Below, piece by piece: positions 39,388 to 48,977 of a stretch of 64,000 nt of DNA; position 1 is the stretch's first letter; every line of letters starts with the position of its first letter. Under the pieces are notes generated by a model. It saw only the letters and a program-made list of their open reading frames with translations, searched no databases and was not told the DNA's origin. Source of the DNA: Roseiarcus sp963781895 (lineage in GTDB: Bacteria > Pseudomonadota > Alphaproteobacteria > Rhizobiales > Beijerinckiaceae); the NCBI GenBank assembly GCA_963781895.1, contig CAWAIM010000053.1, positions 62,001 to 126,000 of the forward strand. Reading direction: 5' to 3'. A program made the translations under genes and the position numbers.

Positions 39388-39889
39388 ATGACCGCCACGT
39401 CCCTTCGCCCCTTTGACGAGGCGCTGCTGCGCCGGGCCTTCGACGTCGCCAGGCGCTCGCGCGCCGCCGGCGACCATCCGTTCGGCTCGGCGCTCGCCGA
39501 CGGCGACGGAAACCTTCTGATGGAGCAGGGCAACGGCTATTCCAGCGAGGGCGGCGACCGCACCGCCCATGCCGAGCGCCTGCTGGCCTCGCGCGCCGCG
39601 CGCGCTTACGGCGTCGACTTCCTCGCCCGATGCACGCTCTACACCTCGGCCGAGCCGTGCGCGATGTGCGCGGGCGCGATCTACTGGGCCGGCATCGGCC
39701 GCGTCGTCTACGGCCAGACCGAGAAGGGGCTCAAAGCGCAAACCGGCGCGCACGAGGAAAACCCGACCCTGGATCTGCCATGCGCCATTGTGTTCAATGG
39801 CCGGCCAGCGCCCGACCGAAGTCGTCGGCCCGCTGCTGGAGGACGAGGCGGCGGCGCTGCAGGCGGATTTCTGGAAGGCGCGGGGGTAG
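39388..39889 (+). CDS. Nucleoside deaminase (guanine deaminase/TadA-like), frameshifted near end
   Basis: The ATG at 39388 starts a cytidine-deaminase-fold protein. Zinc and catalytic residues are intact: HAERLL (His and Glu) and PCAMCAGAIYW (two Cys). After IVFNG one extra base at 39801-39802 shifts the frame. The proper end is GQRPTEVVGPLLEDEAAALQ then ADFWKARG and a stop at 39889. Restored length is about 166 aa. The HPFGSALADGDGNLL N-terminus and ENPTLDLPCAIVF point to the guanine/nucleoside deaminase branch, not tRNA TadA. It lies divergent from the purine-type ABC importer, suggesting salvage of imported bases. Confidence 0.85.
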
Positions 39890-39978
39890 GGGCGCGCCTG
39901 AACCGTCATCGCCGGGCAAAGCCCGCCGGAAGGCCGGCGTCCATGGGGCCGCGCGGCGCGCCTGTTCGGCGTCTTCAA

Positions 39979-41013
39979 TCAGCCTTGGGCGCCTTGGCGC
40001 CGCGCGCGCCAGCGCGCCGGCGTGGTCCCGGACCACGTCTTGAAGGCGCGGGTGAAGGCGCTCGGTTCGGCGAAGCCGAGCGTCGAGACGATTTGCGCGA
40101 TCGGCGTTTCCTTGGCGAGAAGGCTCTGCGCGGCTTCGTATCTGATCTCCTCGGCGAGCCCTGAATAGGTGACGCCGAAAGCCTCGAGCCGGCGGGCGAG
40201 GCTGCGGGGATTGAGCCGCAGCGCGCGCGCGACGCTGTCACGCGTCAGCGGGCCCGCGCCGATCCGCCCGCGCATGATCGACTTGACGGCGGTCACGAAG
40301 TCGCCCGGCGCGTTGGCCGTCGCTTGTTCCAGAAGCGGCGCCAGAATCGCCGCAAATTCCGGATTGCGGTCGCGGACCGCCGCGTCGAGCGTCGCGGCGT
40401 CGAAGATCATGCTGGCCGCCGGCGCCGCATACTCGACCGGCGCCTCGAAGAATTTCGCGTACGCCGCCTTGTCGCGCGGCGGATCGCGCGTCAGGCGCAC
40501 GCGGATCGGACGCCAGGCCGGACCGCAAAGCGAGCGCATCGTGTTGAAAGCGATCGCCATCGCGCCGTCGACGATCTGGTCGGCGCCGTCGACGTCGGGC
40601 GCCGTGACGACATAGCCGAACGAGGCGAGATCGCCGGTCCGGTCGAGAACCACCGCGCCGCCGTTGTCGCTGGTTTTGAGGCTGGCGACGATGACGTTGA
40701 GCGCCTCGCCGACGGTCGAGGCGTGCATCGACACGAGCCCGGTGAGGCCCATCGCGGTGGCGCCCGACCGGGCGCCGACGCGCAATCCGAACGCCTCGCA
40801 GCCGGTCGCCCGCACGCATTCGCTGACCAGTCGGCCCACAGCGGCGTAAGGCAACTCGTTGTCAGGATTGGAAAAGACGTCCGGCTCGACGCCGGCGGCG
40901 CGCAACACCGCATCGGGGTCCGCGCCGAGGTCTTTCAAGGCGTCGGGGATCCCGGCGACGTTGCGCGCCTTGATGGTCGCGTAATTCCGTTTTGTTCGAG
41001 AGACGGTATCCAA
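39979..41013 (-). CDS. AraC-family transcriptional regulator
   Basis: A 344-aa regulator. The N-terminal Arabinose_bd-like domain (about 1-225) is of the OruR/ArgR type, with EAFGLRVGARSG. The C-terminal AraC DNA-binding domain (about 235-340) contains the first HTH (DSVARALRLNPRSLARRLEA) and the second, ETPIAQIVSTLGFAEPSAFT then RAFKTWSGTTPARWR. It is probably the regulator of a neighbouring gene: either the deaminase (convergent, 89 bp) or the arylsulfatase (divergent). The latter is more usual for AraC proteins. The effector is unknown. Confidence 0.88.
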   Translation of the reverse strand: MDTVSRTKRNYATIKARNVAGIPDALKDLGADPDAVLRAAGVEPDVFSNPDNELPYAAVGRLVSECVRATGCEAFGLRVGARSGATAMGLTGLVSMHASTVGEALNVIVASLKTSDNGGAVVLDRTGDLASFGYVVTAPDVDGADQIVDGAMAIAFNTMRSLCGPAWRPIRVRLTRDPPRDKAAYAKFFEAPVEYAAPAASMIFDAATLDAAVRDRNPEFAAILAPLLEQATANAPGDFVTAVKSIMRGRIGAGPLTRDSVARALRLNPRSLARRLEAFGVTYSGLAEEIRYEAAQSLLAKETPIAQIVSTLGFAEPSAFTRAFKTWSGTTPARWRARRQGAQG

Positions 41014-41388
41014 CGCCTGCCACCCCGCCCGCCGCGCTGAGGGGCGCTGATCGCGAGCGTGAAGCGCAACCCCCGAGTTGTCTCATTTTGTCAATTTTTT
41101 TGCACGCGAAGTCAATGACGGGCGACGGGAAGGCGAATAGATTGGAAGTTCGAGAGACCGCGGCTGCGGCGTCACGACTCCGTCACACACGCTCATTTCA
41201 TGTGTCGGATTCGTCGCGACGTCGAGAATTTTCAAACGCCGTTCGAACAGGGTCAAGGGCTTTTGAGGGCCGACGTCATGGCCGCCGAGAGGCAATGGAT
41301 TGTCGCCGCGTCGGGACTTGAGGCCTGAGCGGCGCCGCGCGTGCGTTCGCGCGGCGATTAAGTCGAAGATCGCCTGAGGAGGGGAATC
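41014..41388. promoter_or_regulatory. Divergent region between AraC regulator and arylsulfatase
   Basis: These 375 bases carry no gene. An AT-richer patch (near 41085-41105, tcattttgtcaatttttttg) may hold the regulator promoter. A strong ribosome binding site, GAGGAGGGG, lies 6 bases before the arylsulfatase ATG. AraC binding sites would be expected here, but no direct repeat was found by eye. Confidence 0.4.
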
Positions 41389-43982
41389 ATGCGGAGGAAC
41401 ACTCAGCCGGCGCCGTCGAATTGGCGCTGGATGGCGGGGCTATTGACCGGCCTGGGCGCCGCGGCCCTGGTTTCGCTCGGCGTGGCGAGCGCGCAGGAAA
41501 TGTCGGGGACGCCGCAGATCGGCGCGCCGCCGATCGATGTTCCCCAGACGACGGGCGCGGCGGGCGCGCCCAACGCCACGACGACGATCGACGGCCATGT
41601 GCTGCCGCCGCCGCCGCAGCGGTTCCAGGGCCAGATCGAGCTCAACGCCGCCCAGTCGACGCCTGCCTGGCCGGCGCGCGTCGTGCCGCCGAAGGGCGCG
41701 CCGAACATCCTCCTCATCATGACCGACGACGTCGGCTTCGCCGCGCCCTCGACCTTCGGCGGCGTCATCCCGACGCCGGCGCTCGACCGCATCGCCGCCA
41801 ACGGGCTGCGCTACACCAACTTCCATTCGACGTCGCTCTGCTCGCCGACGCGGGCGGCGCTGATCACCGGCCGCAACCACCATTCCGTCGGCTTCGGCGT
41901 CGTCTCCGAGGCGGCGTCCGGCTTTCCGGGCTATGACAGCGTGATCGGCAAGGACAGCGCGACAATCGGCCGCATCCTGCGGGAGAATGGCTACCGCACA
42001 TCGTGGTTCGGCAAGGATCACAACACGCCGACCTGGACGGCGAGCCAGGCCGGCCCATTCGACCAGTGGCCGACCGGCATGGGCTTCGACTATTTCTACG
42101 GCTTCGTCGGCGGCGACGCGAGCCAGTGGGAGCCGAACCTCTTCCGCAACACGACGCCGATCTATCCTTACGTCGGGCATCAGGGGCAATGGAACCTGAC
42201 GACCGCGATGGCTGACGACGCCATCCGCTGGATGAACCAGCTCAACGACATCAATCCGGATCTGCCGTTCTTCGTCTATTACGTCCCGGGCGGCACGCAC
42301 GCGCCGCACCAGCCGACGCAGGAATGGCTGCAGAAGATCAGCCGACATGCACCTGTTCGACAAGGGCTGGAACGACCTGCGCGACCAGATCTTCGCCAAC
42401 CAGAAGAAGCTCGGCGTGATCCCGCAGGACGCCAAGCTGACGCCGTGGCCCGACAGCCTCCTGCAGCGCTGGGACCAGACGAGCGACGAGGAGAAGAAGC
42501 TCTTCATTCGTCAGGCCGATGTCTACGCCGCCTATCTCGCCTATACCGATCACGAGATCGGCCGCGTTATCCAGGCGGTCCAGGACATGGGCAAGCTCGA
42601 CAACACGCTCATCATCTACATCAGCGGCGACAACGGCGCTTCCGCCGAAGGCTCGCCGAAGGGCACGCCGAGCGAGGTGCTGCAGTTCAACGGCGTCGAA
42701 CTGCCGGTCGCCGCGCAGATGAAGTTCTACGACGTCTGGAACACCCAGTTCGCCTACAGCCATTTCGCGGTGCCGTGGGCCTGGGCTTTCGACACGCCGT
42801 ACAAGTGGACCAAGCAGGTTCCGTCCTTCTTCGGCGGCACGCGGCAGGGCATGGCGATCTCCTGGCCGGGCCACATCAAGGACAAGGGCGGCGTCCGCTG
42901 GCAGTTCCATCATGTGATCGACGTCGTGCCGACGCTGCTCGAAGTCACGGGCATCCCGGCGCCCGACATGGTCGACGGCATCGCGCAGAAGCCGATCGAA
43001 GGCGTCAGCATGGCTTACTCGTTCGATCGAGCGAACGCCGACGCGCCCTCGCCGCACAAGACCCAGTATTTCGAGATGCTCGGGGTGCAGGGGCTCTACA
43101 ACGACGGCTGGATGCTGAGCGCCGTGCCGAAGCGCGCGCCGTGGGAATTGCTTGGCAAGGCTACGCTCGACCCTGCGAGCGCGTTCAAGTTCGAGCTCTA
43201 CGACGTGCGGCATGACTGGACGCAATACACCGACGTCGCCGCCGACAATCCCGGCAAGGTGAGGGAGATGACAGACCTGATGTTCGCGCAGTTCGCGAAG
43301 TATCAGGTGCTGCCGCTGGACGCCTCGGTCGCCACCCGGATGGTGATCCCGCGGCCGTCGATGTCCGGCGGACGCAAGGTGTTCGCCTACAGCGGCGTTC
43401 CGATCACCGGCCAGCCGCGCGGCACCGGCCCGAGCCTGCTCAACACGTCCTACACGATCACCGCCGACATCGACGTGCCGGAAGGCGGAGGCGACGGCAT
43501 GATCGTCACCGACGGCGGACGGTTCGGCGGCTACGGGCTCTATCTCCTCAAGGGCAAGCCGGTGTTCCTGTGGAACCTGCTCGATCTCAAGCGGGTGCGC
43601 TGGGAAGGCGCCGGACGCGCTGACGCCGGGCAAGCACACGCTCGTCTACGACTTCAAGTATGACGGGCTCGGCTTTGCGACGCTGGCCTTCAACAACATC
43701 AGCGGCCTCGGGCGCGGCGGCACGGGCACTCTATCCGTCGACGGCAAGGTCGTCGCTACCCAGACGATGGAGCGCACCATCCCGCTCACGATGCCGTGGG
43801 ACGAGACCTTCGACATCGGCTCCGACACCGGCACGCCGGTCGACGATCAGGACTATCAGGTCCCGTTCGCCTTCACGGGCAAGATCGACAAGCTGACCGT
43901 CTCGATCGCGCCGCCGGCGCTTACCGACGAGGACAAGAAGAAGCTGATGGAGGCCGAGCGCGCGGCCCAGGACGCCAACTGA
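41389..43982 (+). CDS. Periplasmic arylsulfatase, two frameshifts
   Basis: An exported sulfatase of about 863 aa after correction. Signal peptide: MAGLLTGLGAAALVSLGVAS. The sulfatase signature is complete: IMTDDVGFAAPSTFGG (metal site), then SLCSPTRAALITGRNHH, where Cys151 of CSPTR is the residue converted to formylglycine. Frame 1 ends after WLQKIS; one extra base at 42342-42343 moves to DMHLFDKGWNDLRD. A second extra base at 43610-43613 moves to DALTPGKHTLVYDFKY, and the C-terminal beta domain runs to AAQDAN. It would release sulfate from organosulfates as a sulfur source. No formylglycine-generating enzyme is adjacent. Both breaks are single-base insertions. Confidence 0.88.
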
Positions 43983-44010
43983 GCGGCTGAAACTGCAGGG
44001 AGTGATGGCG

Positions 44011-44871
44011 ATGTTGTCAGGACTATGTTTCAGGAAAGCGCGACTGATCGCCGCTGGGTTTGGATTTGCGCTCATGTTGATGGGGGCCGTGGCCTCCCCC
44101 TCGAAGGCGCAGGAGGGCTTCAGCGGGGATTTGGGGCTCATCCGAGCATGCGGCGGCGACATCTGGAGTCTCTGCTCGGACGTGCTGCCCGATGTCGGAC
44201 GCATCAAGAGCTGTGTGCAGAGCAAGATGGGCCAACTTTCCAAAGGTTGTCTCGATAAGCTCCTCGACGCGATGGCCGGATCGACATTCAAGGTCTGCAA
44301 GGATCAGACTTATGCGCTCTGCGCCGCTGCGCGCTGCAATGTGTTCGACGGCGTTGCCTACTGCCAGTGCGACGTCAAGCACGGCGACAGCATCAGCCTG
44401 CCGTTTGCGATGGGCAAGGACGAGGACGTCTGTTCGATCAACGCCGCGGGCGCAGCCAACAAATACATGATCAGCACCTACAGTCTGCCCGAGCAGATCG
44501 TCGCGCCGAACGGAAATCAGGCGGTCTACACCTGCCAGGGCGACGAGGGCGGCGCCTACGCTCAGTGCGACGGCGGACTGTGCTTCAGAAGCACCGAGGA
44601 GACGACGTTCCCGGGCTTCGACAAACCGGTGCCGAAAGGACAGATCGTCTGTTCCTGCCCGATCACCAAGTCCACTGGCGCCAACGCCCAAAGCTACCAG
44701 ATCCTCGGGCCGTACCCGTGCGACAAGTCCTTCTTCAAATATTGCAAGGGCGCCACCGCCAATAGCAAAACGGGTTCGACGATCTATGTCGGCGCCCCTG
44801 CGGGCACGGCCGCTGCTCTGGCCGTCCAGCTCAACGGCAAGGTCCCGCCCCTCAATGAGTGCTCGCCTTGA
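44011..44871 (+). CDS. Secreted cysteine-rich protein with GLG1-like repeat
   Basis: A 286-aa exported protein. The start at 44011 is chosen over 44002 and 44005 because GGGAG ends 8 bases before it. Signal: FGFALMLMGAVASPSKAQ. Residues about 45-85 match a Cys-rich GLG1-type repeat: ACGGDIWSLCSDVLPDVGRI then KSCVQSKMGQLSKGC. The remainder holds about a dozen further Cys in pairs (CNVFDGVAYCQC, CQGDEGG, CDGGLC, CSCPI, CDKSFFKYC), implying a disulfide-bonded periplasmic or extracellular protein. It follows the arylsulfatase by 28 bp and overlaps the next gene. Function unknown; a binding or structural role is a guess. Confidence 0.75.
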   Translation: MLSGLCFRKARLIAAGFGFALMLMGAVASPSKAQEGFSGDLGLIRACGGDIWSLCSDVLPDVGRIKSCVQSKMGQLSKGCLDKLLDAMAGSTFKVCKDQTYALCAAARCNVFDGVAYCQCDVKHGDSISLPFAMGKDEDVCSINAAGAANKYMISTYSLPEQIVAPNGNQAVYTCQGDEGGAYAQCDGGLCFRSTEETTFPGFDKPVPKGQIVCSCPITKSTGANAQSYQILGPYPCDKSFFKYCKGATANSKTGSTIYVGAPAGTAAALAVQLNGKVPPLNECSP

Positions 44872-45242
44872 AGCGGTACGAAACGATATCGATCGCGGTC
44901 GCCGCCGCGATCGAAGCGGGGACGGGGCTAATTCTGGTCAGCTTCCCGTCCCTGTTCGTTCGGCTGCTGCTCGGGGCCGAGCTCTCCGAACTGGGGCAGA
45001 TCGTCGGCCGGCTCGCCGGATTCGCTCTCATTGCTTTGGTCCTGGCGTGCTGGCCGCGCGCGGGGACGGAAGGAAAAGCCGCTTCGTCGCTTCCAGCGTT
45101 GCTGGTCTTCAGCGTGCTCATCGCGCTCTATCTCATTTATCTAGGGATCGGCGGCCGGTTTGTCGGGCCGATCCTGTGGCCGGCAGTGGTCCTTCACTCG
45201 GCCGTGGCGATCGTCCTTGCTCGCGCGTGGATCGACGTTTGA
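44859..45242 (+). CDS. Small integral membrane protein, four TM helices
   Basis: A 127-aa protein starting at GTG 44859 and overlapping the Cys-rich gene by 13 bp. Four hydrophobic helices are visible: about residues 10-29 (ISIAVAAAIEAGTGLILVSF), 46-65, 79-99 and 104-123. No known signature. The overlap and shared strand make it part of the arylsulfatase-Cys-rich transcript. Confidence 0.6.
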   Translation: MLALKRYETISIAVAAAIEAGTGLILVSFPSLFVRLLLGAELSELGQIVGRLAGFALIALVLACWPRAGTEGKAASSLPALLVFSVLIALYLIYLGIGGRFVGPILWPAVVLHSAVAIVLARAWIDV

Positions 45243-45340
45243 CGAGCCGGGGCGGCGTATAGGATTCAAGAGGAAGCTCTACGGCGGTTCGATGACGAGT
45301 GACGCCGATCTTCTAGTGGAAAATGTGAAGGAGGGACTCA

Positions 45341-46087
45341 ATGTCGGATAATCGAACGATTGGCCTTTTCGGCGGCCTAATGGCGCATTTCGCCGCGCCG
45401 CTCGGCGCTCTGGCGCAGAGCGCGCCGGACTTGAAGTCTCCCCAGACGGAGATGAAGACGATCGGCGTTCCTTCGAACGCCAAGACCGAGATCGTGCCGT
45501 CGCTGATCGTCATGAATTCGCAGGGCGCGACTTGCAGGGCGATACGCTGACGCTCAGCGGCGTGTCGTCCAATGTCATCATTTTCGCCGACCGGCCCGTC
45601 CGTTCGGCCGGACACGCGCTGATCGCGCATTTCCTCGAGGAGTGGGACCCGGTGGCGGGAGCCGACAGCTTCGCCAAGGATCCGCCGAACGCGACCGTCT
45701 CGGCTGGTTCGACAAGGAGGCCGCGACCGTCAAGGACGCCAGGTTGTCGAACTCACGTCGCCGAAGATGAACGGCGCCGATCTGACATTCAACGTCAAGG
45801 TGCTGGAAGGCGATCTCAACGGCGCAGACGGGCCCGCGGCGGTGTTTATCGACATCATCGGCCTGCCGCGCACGCCGTTGTCGTTCGCCGGTGTTGCGCG
45901 CCGCACCGCCTGGCGCGGCGCCTTCTATCGACCCGTACATACCATCCACTATCTATGGCGCCGCGGCGGGGGCGGCGCTCGGCGCGGCGGCGGTCGGGGC
46001 GGCGGCCGGCGCCATTATCACCCCTATCCGTACTATGCGCCTCCGCCGCCGGCCTGCGGCTACTATCCCTATCCGCCGTGCTACTGA
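45341..46087 (+). pseudogene. Exported hypothetical protein with multiple frame breaks
   Basis: ATG 45341 starts a protein with an export-like N-terminus (LFGGLMAHFAAPLGALAQSA). It matches a conserved Hyphomicrobiales secreted family: SLIVMNSQGA, LTLSGVSSNVIIFADRPVRS, DSFAKDPPNATVS, LTFNVKVLEGDL, ADGPAAVFIDIIGLP and a Gly/Ala zipper before YPYYAPPPPACGYYPYPPCY. Reading requires single-base losses near 45530, 45701 and 45742. Two more changes, near 45915-45930 and 46020, are likely if the zipper YGAAAGAALGAAAVG is real. Five breaks in 750 bp is more than anywhere else in the window, so true decay is possible here. The function is unknown. Confidence 0.65.
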
Positions 46088-46227
46088 ATGCGGCGGCAGG
46101 ATTGACCCATCCCCGCTCAGGGGAGGCGGCGAAGACGAACGCCTAATTTCCGGGACGGAAGCGGCCCGGCGAATCCTCAAATCAGCTTCATCAACGAAAG
46201 ATCAAGACGGTCAGAAAGGGCAAGACG

Positions 46228-46584
46228 ATGAAAAAGACAATGCTTCTCGGGTTTGCGGCGGCTATCGCGATAGTCGGCGCGGCGAAGGCCGACCCGGTCG
46301 GTCTCTCGGCCTATGTCGACGCCAACGGCTTTATCGACGTGACGACGCTGACCTGCGGCCAGCTCGCCAACACCTACCAGGAGGACGCCAACGCGCTGTC
46401 GAGCTGGTACAGCGGCTGGTACAACGGCCTCGCCCACAAGCACTACATGGACTACAAGAAGGGCCGCGAACTCGAGCATCTCGTCATCGAATACTGCAAG
46501 CAGCACCAGGACGAGAAGATCATTCACGCCATCGCCGTGAATCTCAAGGACATGCGCGCCGAAGGCTTGATGCAAGAGAAGTGA
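46228..46584 (+). CDS. HdeA/HdeB-family periplasmic protein
   Basis: A 118-aa precursor with signal MKKTMLLGFAAAIAIVGAAKA. The mature part carries the HdeA-type core: TLTCGQLANTYQEDANALSS, WYSGWYNGLAHKHYMD and EYCKQHQDEKIIHAI, with the conserved two Cys for the disulfide. HdeA-family proteins in enterobacteria are acid-activated periplasmic chaperones. In alphaproteobacteria the same fold is widespread, with less certain function. It lies in a run of small exported genes on one strand. Confidence 0.85.
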   Translation: MKKTMLLGFAAAIAIVGAAKADPVGLSAYVDANGFIDVTTLTCGQLANTYQEDANALSSWYSGWYNGLAHKHYMDYKKGRELEHLVIEYCKQHQDEKIIHAIAVNLKDMRAEGLMQEK

Positions 46585-46596
46585 GGGGGCCGAGCC

Positions 46597-47206
46597 ATGA
46601 GAAAACTGCTTCTATCGACGGCGCTTTGCGTCGCGGCGCCAATCTGTTTGGCGACCGCGGCAAACGCCCAGCAAAATCTGGCGCAGCAAACCGTGACCTT
46701 TCTGTGCGCGGCGCCGACCGGACACGTGTGCCAGTTCGGAGTGCAAACGGGGGGTTCCCAAATCAATTTCGCCCTGCCTTCGGGCGAGCGAAAGGAGATG
46801 GCCGGGCGTCACGCCGCATGCCGACAAATATTGTGTCTGCGACCCCGGCCCGGTGACGCCCGACTGCAAGGCGCCCCGTCTCGACCATTGGTGCCTGGGC
46901 TCCTGGCTCGACGTCGACACCGGCCTCAATTCTCGGAACGACAAGGCGCGCGACCGCGAGCCGGATGTGGACGTCGCTTTCAAGGATACAGAGCGCGGAA
47001 TAGGACGGCTTGGCGGGGCGCCGCCTTCAGGCTCGCCGCGTCAGATCGTTCCCTTCAAAACGCGCGCGATCGCCGAGCTGGCGGCGGCGCGCGATCGGCT
47101 GACGGAATCCGGCCCGATGATCGGGTTTGGCGAAGAGGAGTTGAACAATGAAAGAGATTGCTTCCGGCCTGCTGGTTTTCGGCCTGCTCATGGCTCAGGT
47201 TTCTGA
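46597..47206 (+). pseudogene. Exported hypothetical protein, frameshifted
   Basis: ATG 46597 begins with a signal peptide (MRKLLLSTALCVAAPICLAT). The mature start has Cys residues (FLCAAPTGHVCQFGVQTGG). One extra base in the GGG run at 46804-46806 moves to the frame GVTPHADKYCVCDPGPVTPD, CKAPRLDHWCLGSWLDVDTG, which continues to a stop at 47206. That end overlaps the next gene by 59 bp and may not be the true C-terminus; the original frame would stop at 47151. A Cys-rich periplasmic protein of unknown function. Confidence 0.6.
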
Positions 47207-47366
47207 AGCCGACGCCGCCGCTTGCGCGGCTGGGGTCTATCACGCGGGATGCGTCGGGCCGCGCGGCGCCGTCGTCACCAACCATCGTCCCGCCGCCGTC
47301 GTCGGGCGCCCCGCGGTCGTCCACCCGCGCTGCTACTATCGCGCGGGGGTCCGCGTCTGCCGCTGA
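47148..47366 (+). CDS. Small secreted protein with GCVGPRGAVV motif
   Basis: A 72-aa precursor, GAGGAG 7 bases before the ATG. Signal: IASGLLVFGLLMAQVSEADA. The mature 49 residues carry the short CAAGVYHAGCVGPRGAVVTN motif and a C-terminal CYYRAGVRVCR. Short proteins with this pattern are common in Hyphomicrobiales and remain uncharacterised. Two Cys pairs suggest disulfides. Confidence 0.7.
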   Translation: MKEIASGLLVFGLLMAQVSEADAAACAAGVYHAGCVGPRGAVVTNHRPAAVVGRPAVVHPRCYYRAGVRVCR

Positions 47367-47722
47367 CCGCGAACAATCCGCAACAGAGCGCGCCAGCGGA
47401 CGGGCCCAGCGGCCCTCGTTCGCTGGCCTCCTTGCGTCTCGAGGGGAGGGGATGAGGGATTTCTGAAAAACCAACATTTTCTTGCCATGCGGATCGAAAC
47501 GTGGTTTGATGTTGGTAAGGGACGGTCGAGATGACAGACGCCAGCGCAGAACCGACGGCGTCGTTGTCGAATGGCGCAAATGTCGAATCGGGCAATTGCG
47601 GTAAAGAATAGTTAAAGCGCGGCGTGCGCCCAGTCTGTCTCCAGACAGCGTGCGAAGTTGCAAAATTCGGCGCCTAACCCTCTGAAAGTGCTTGGTCGGC
47701 GTCAAAAGTGCGACGGACAGCT
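47367..47722. other. Intergenic region between converging exported genes
   Basis: No gene is seen in these 356 bases. A GC hairpin near 47393-47428 (arms beginning CCAGCG and ending CGCTGG around a GGGCCC-rich core) could terminate the small secreted genes. The rest is AT-balanced spacer without recognisable structure. Confidence 0.35.
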
Positions 47723-48550
47723 TCAGAAGCTGTACTTGATCGCCGCGAATGGCCCGTACATCCACTGCTGATAGCGGAAGCTGCCGTTCGCCGCATTGTT
47801 CTGCCGCTCGTAGGCGTAGAGCACGCGATAGCCCAGCGTTGTGGAGATCGACGGCGTCCAATTGTAGCCGACCGCGCCCAGGCCCTGCCCAGTCGCGCTG
47901 TCGCCGAGGCCGCCGATGTCCGCCGCGGCGTTGACGAACCACTTGTCGTCGATCCGGTAGTTGGCGAAAAGTCCGACGATGGGATCGATCCAGTCCTTGG
48001 TGGCGGACGCCGCGATCTGAAAGGCGCCGACCGGGCCTTGCAGCGTGACCGAGGCGGTTTCGCTGAAGTAGCGCGCGCCGAGGACTCCGTACAGTTGCAG
48101 ATTGGGCGATCCAATCGGAATCCTCAGGCCCCCGAAGCCCGTGACAATGGCGGAGGTGAGCTTGAGATCGGCGCTTCCGCCGAACAAGGCCCTCGATGGA
48201 TCATCGATTGTCGCCACCGTCCCCACGCGCGACCAGATGACGTCCAGCCCGCCGATGAAGGTCTCGTTTCGGGCGACGACAGCCCCCATGAACGCGCCTT
48301 GGAAGTGATCGAGAATGTCGCCGAAACTGGCGAAGAAGGGTGACGTCGGAAACGGTCCGACGCCAACGTTGCCGGTCAGATTTGTCGCCCAGCCGTAAAG
48401 CGTGACCTCGAATCGCCAGTCGGAAGGCATCAGGACGGGCGGGGGGGCGGCCGGGGCGGGCGGAGGGGCCAGGTCGGCGGCAAAGACCGGCGCCGCCGAG
48501 GCTAGCCCAGCTGCAACGAAGATCGGCCTGGCAATGTTCCTCATCAGCAC
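47723..48550 (-). CDS. Outer-membrane beta-barrel protein
   Basis: A 275-aa protein. Signal: ARPIFVAAGLASAAPVFAAD, then a Pro/Ala linker (APPPAPAAPPPVLMP). The barrel begins DWRFEVTLYGWATNLTGNVG. It repeats strand-turn units (GGLDVIWSRVG, LQLYGVLGARYFSE, WFVNAAADIGGLG, STTLGYRVLYAYERQ) and ends in FAAIKYSF with terminal Phe. It resembles the generic alphaproteobacterial outer-membrane proteins of the Omp25/RopB or DUF-type barrels. No operon partner. Substrate or role unknown. Confidence 0.75.
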   Translation of the reverse strand: MLMRNIARPIFVAAGLASAAPVFAADLAPPPAPAAPPPVLMPSDWRFEVTLYGWATNLTGNVGVGPFPTSPFFASFGDILDHFQGAFMGAVVARNETFIGGLDVIWSRVGTVATIDDPSRALFGGSADLKLTSAIVTGFGGLRIPIGSPNLQLYGVLGARYFSETASVTLQGPVGAFQIAASATKDWIDPIVGLFANYRIDDKWFVNAAADIGGLGDSATGQGLGAVGYNWTPSISTTLGYRVLYAYERQNNAANGSFRYQQWMYGPFAAIKYSF

Positions 48551-48977
48551 CCCCGCCTTTTTTGCCCGCCGCGCCCGCGGCGCGACAAGCCTCTCACGCG
48601 ACGCCCCTCAACGCACGTGGCCGCCGATCCTTACACACATTGCGGCTTAGGCGCAACTCGCCGCGCGCCTCGGATATCGACGATCGGCGCTCGGCGCGCG
48701 TTCGCGTCCCTGAACCGCCAGCATCGACTCGGAGCGTCGGCGGCCGAGGATAAGTAGCGGCGTGTTCGCCGGCAATAGGCCAACTGGGCTGCGTCATGGA
48801 AACCCCCGCCTTCAGGGTCAAAAACGACAGGCCGCCGCAGCGGTCTTCCGGACCTCTCTGTTCCGGTTGCAATTCGCTCTGTCGATCATCATGCTCCGAC
48901 CGAGGAACCGAACAGCCTCGCCAATCGCGAGCGAACGAAGAGCGAGATGGGTCCAAAAAGGGAGGGGCGCGCGCACG
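48551..48977. promoter_or_regulatory. Divergent region, barrel protein / DUF2721 gene
   Basis: No gene is supported in these 427 bases. The open frame entering from 48762 has no coding character and is not used. The region must carry both promoters. Confidence 0.35.

Noticed and set aside
48762..48977. Longer DUF2721 protein from 48762
   Set aside because: The added 72 residues are Arg-rich without conservation; the ATG at 48978 follows GGAGGGG and begins the family match.
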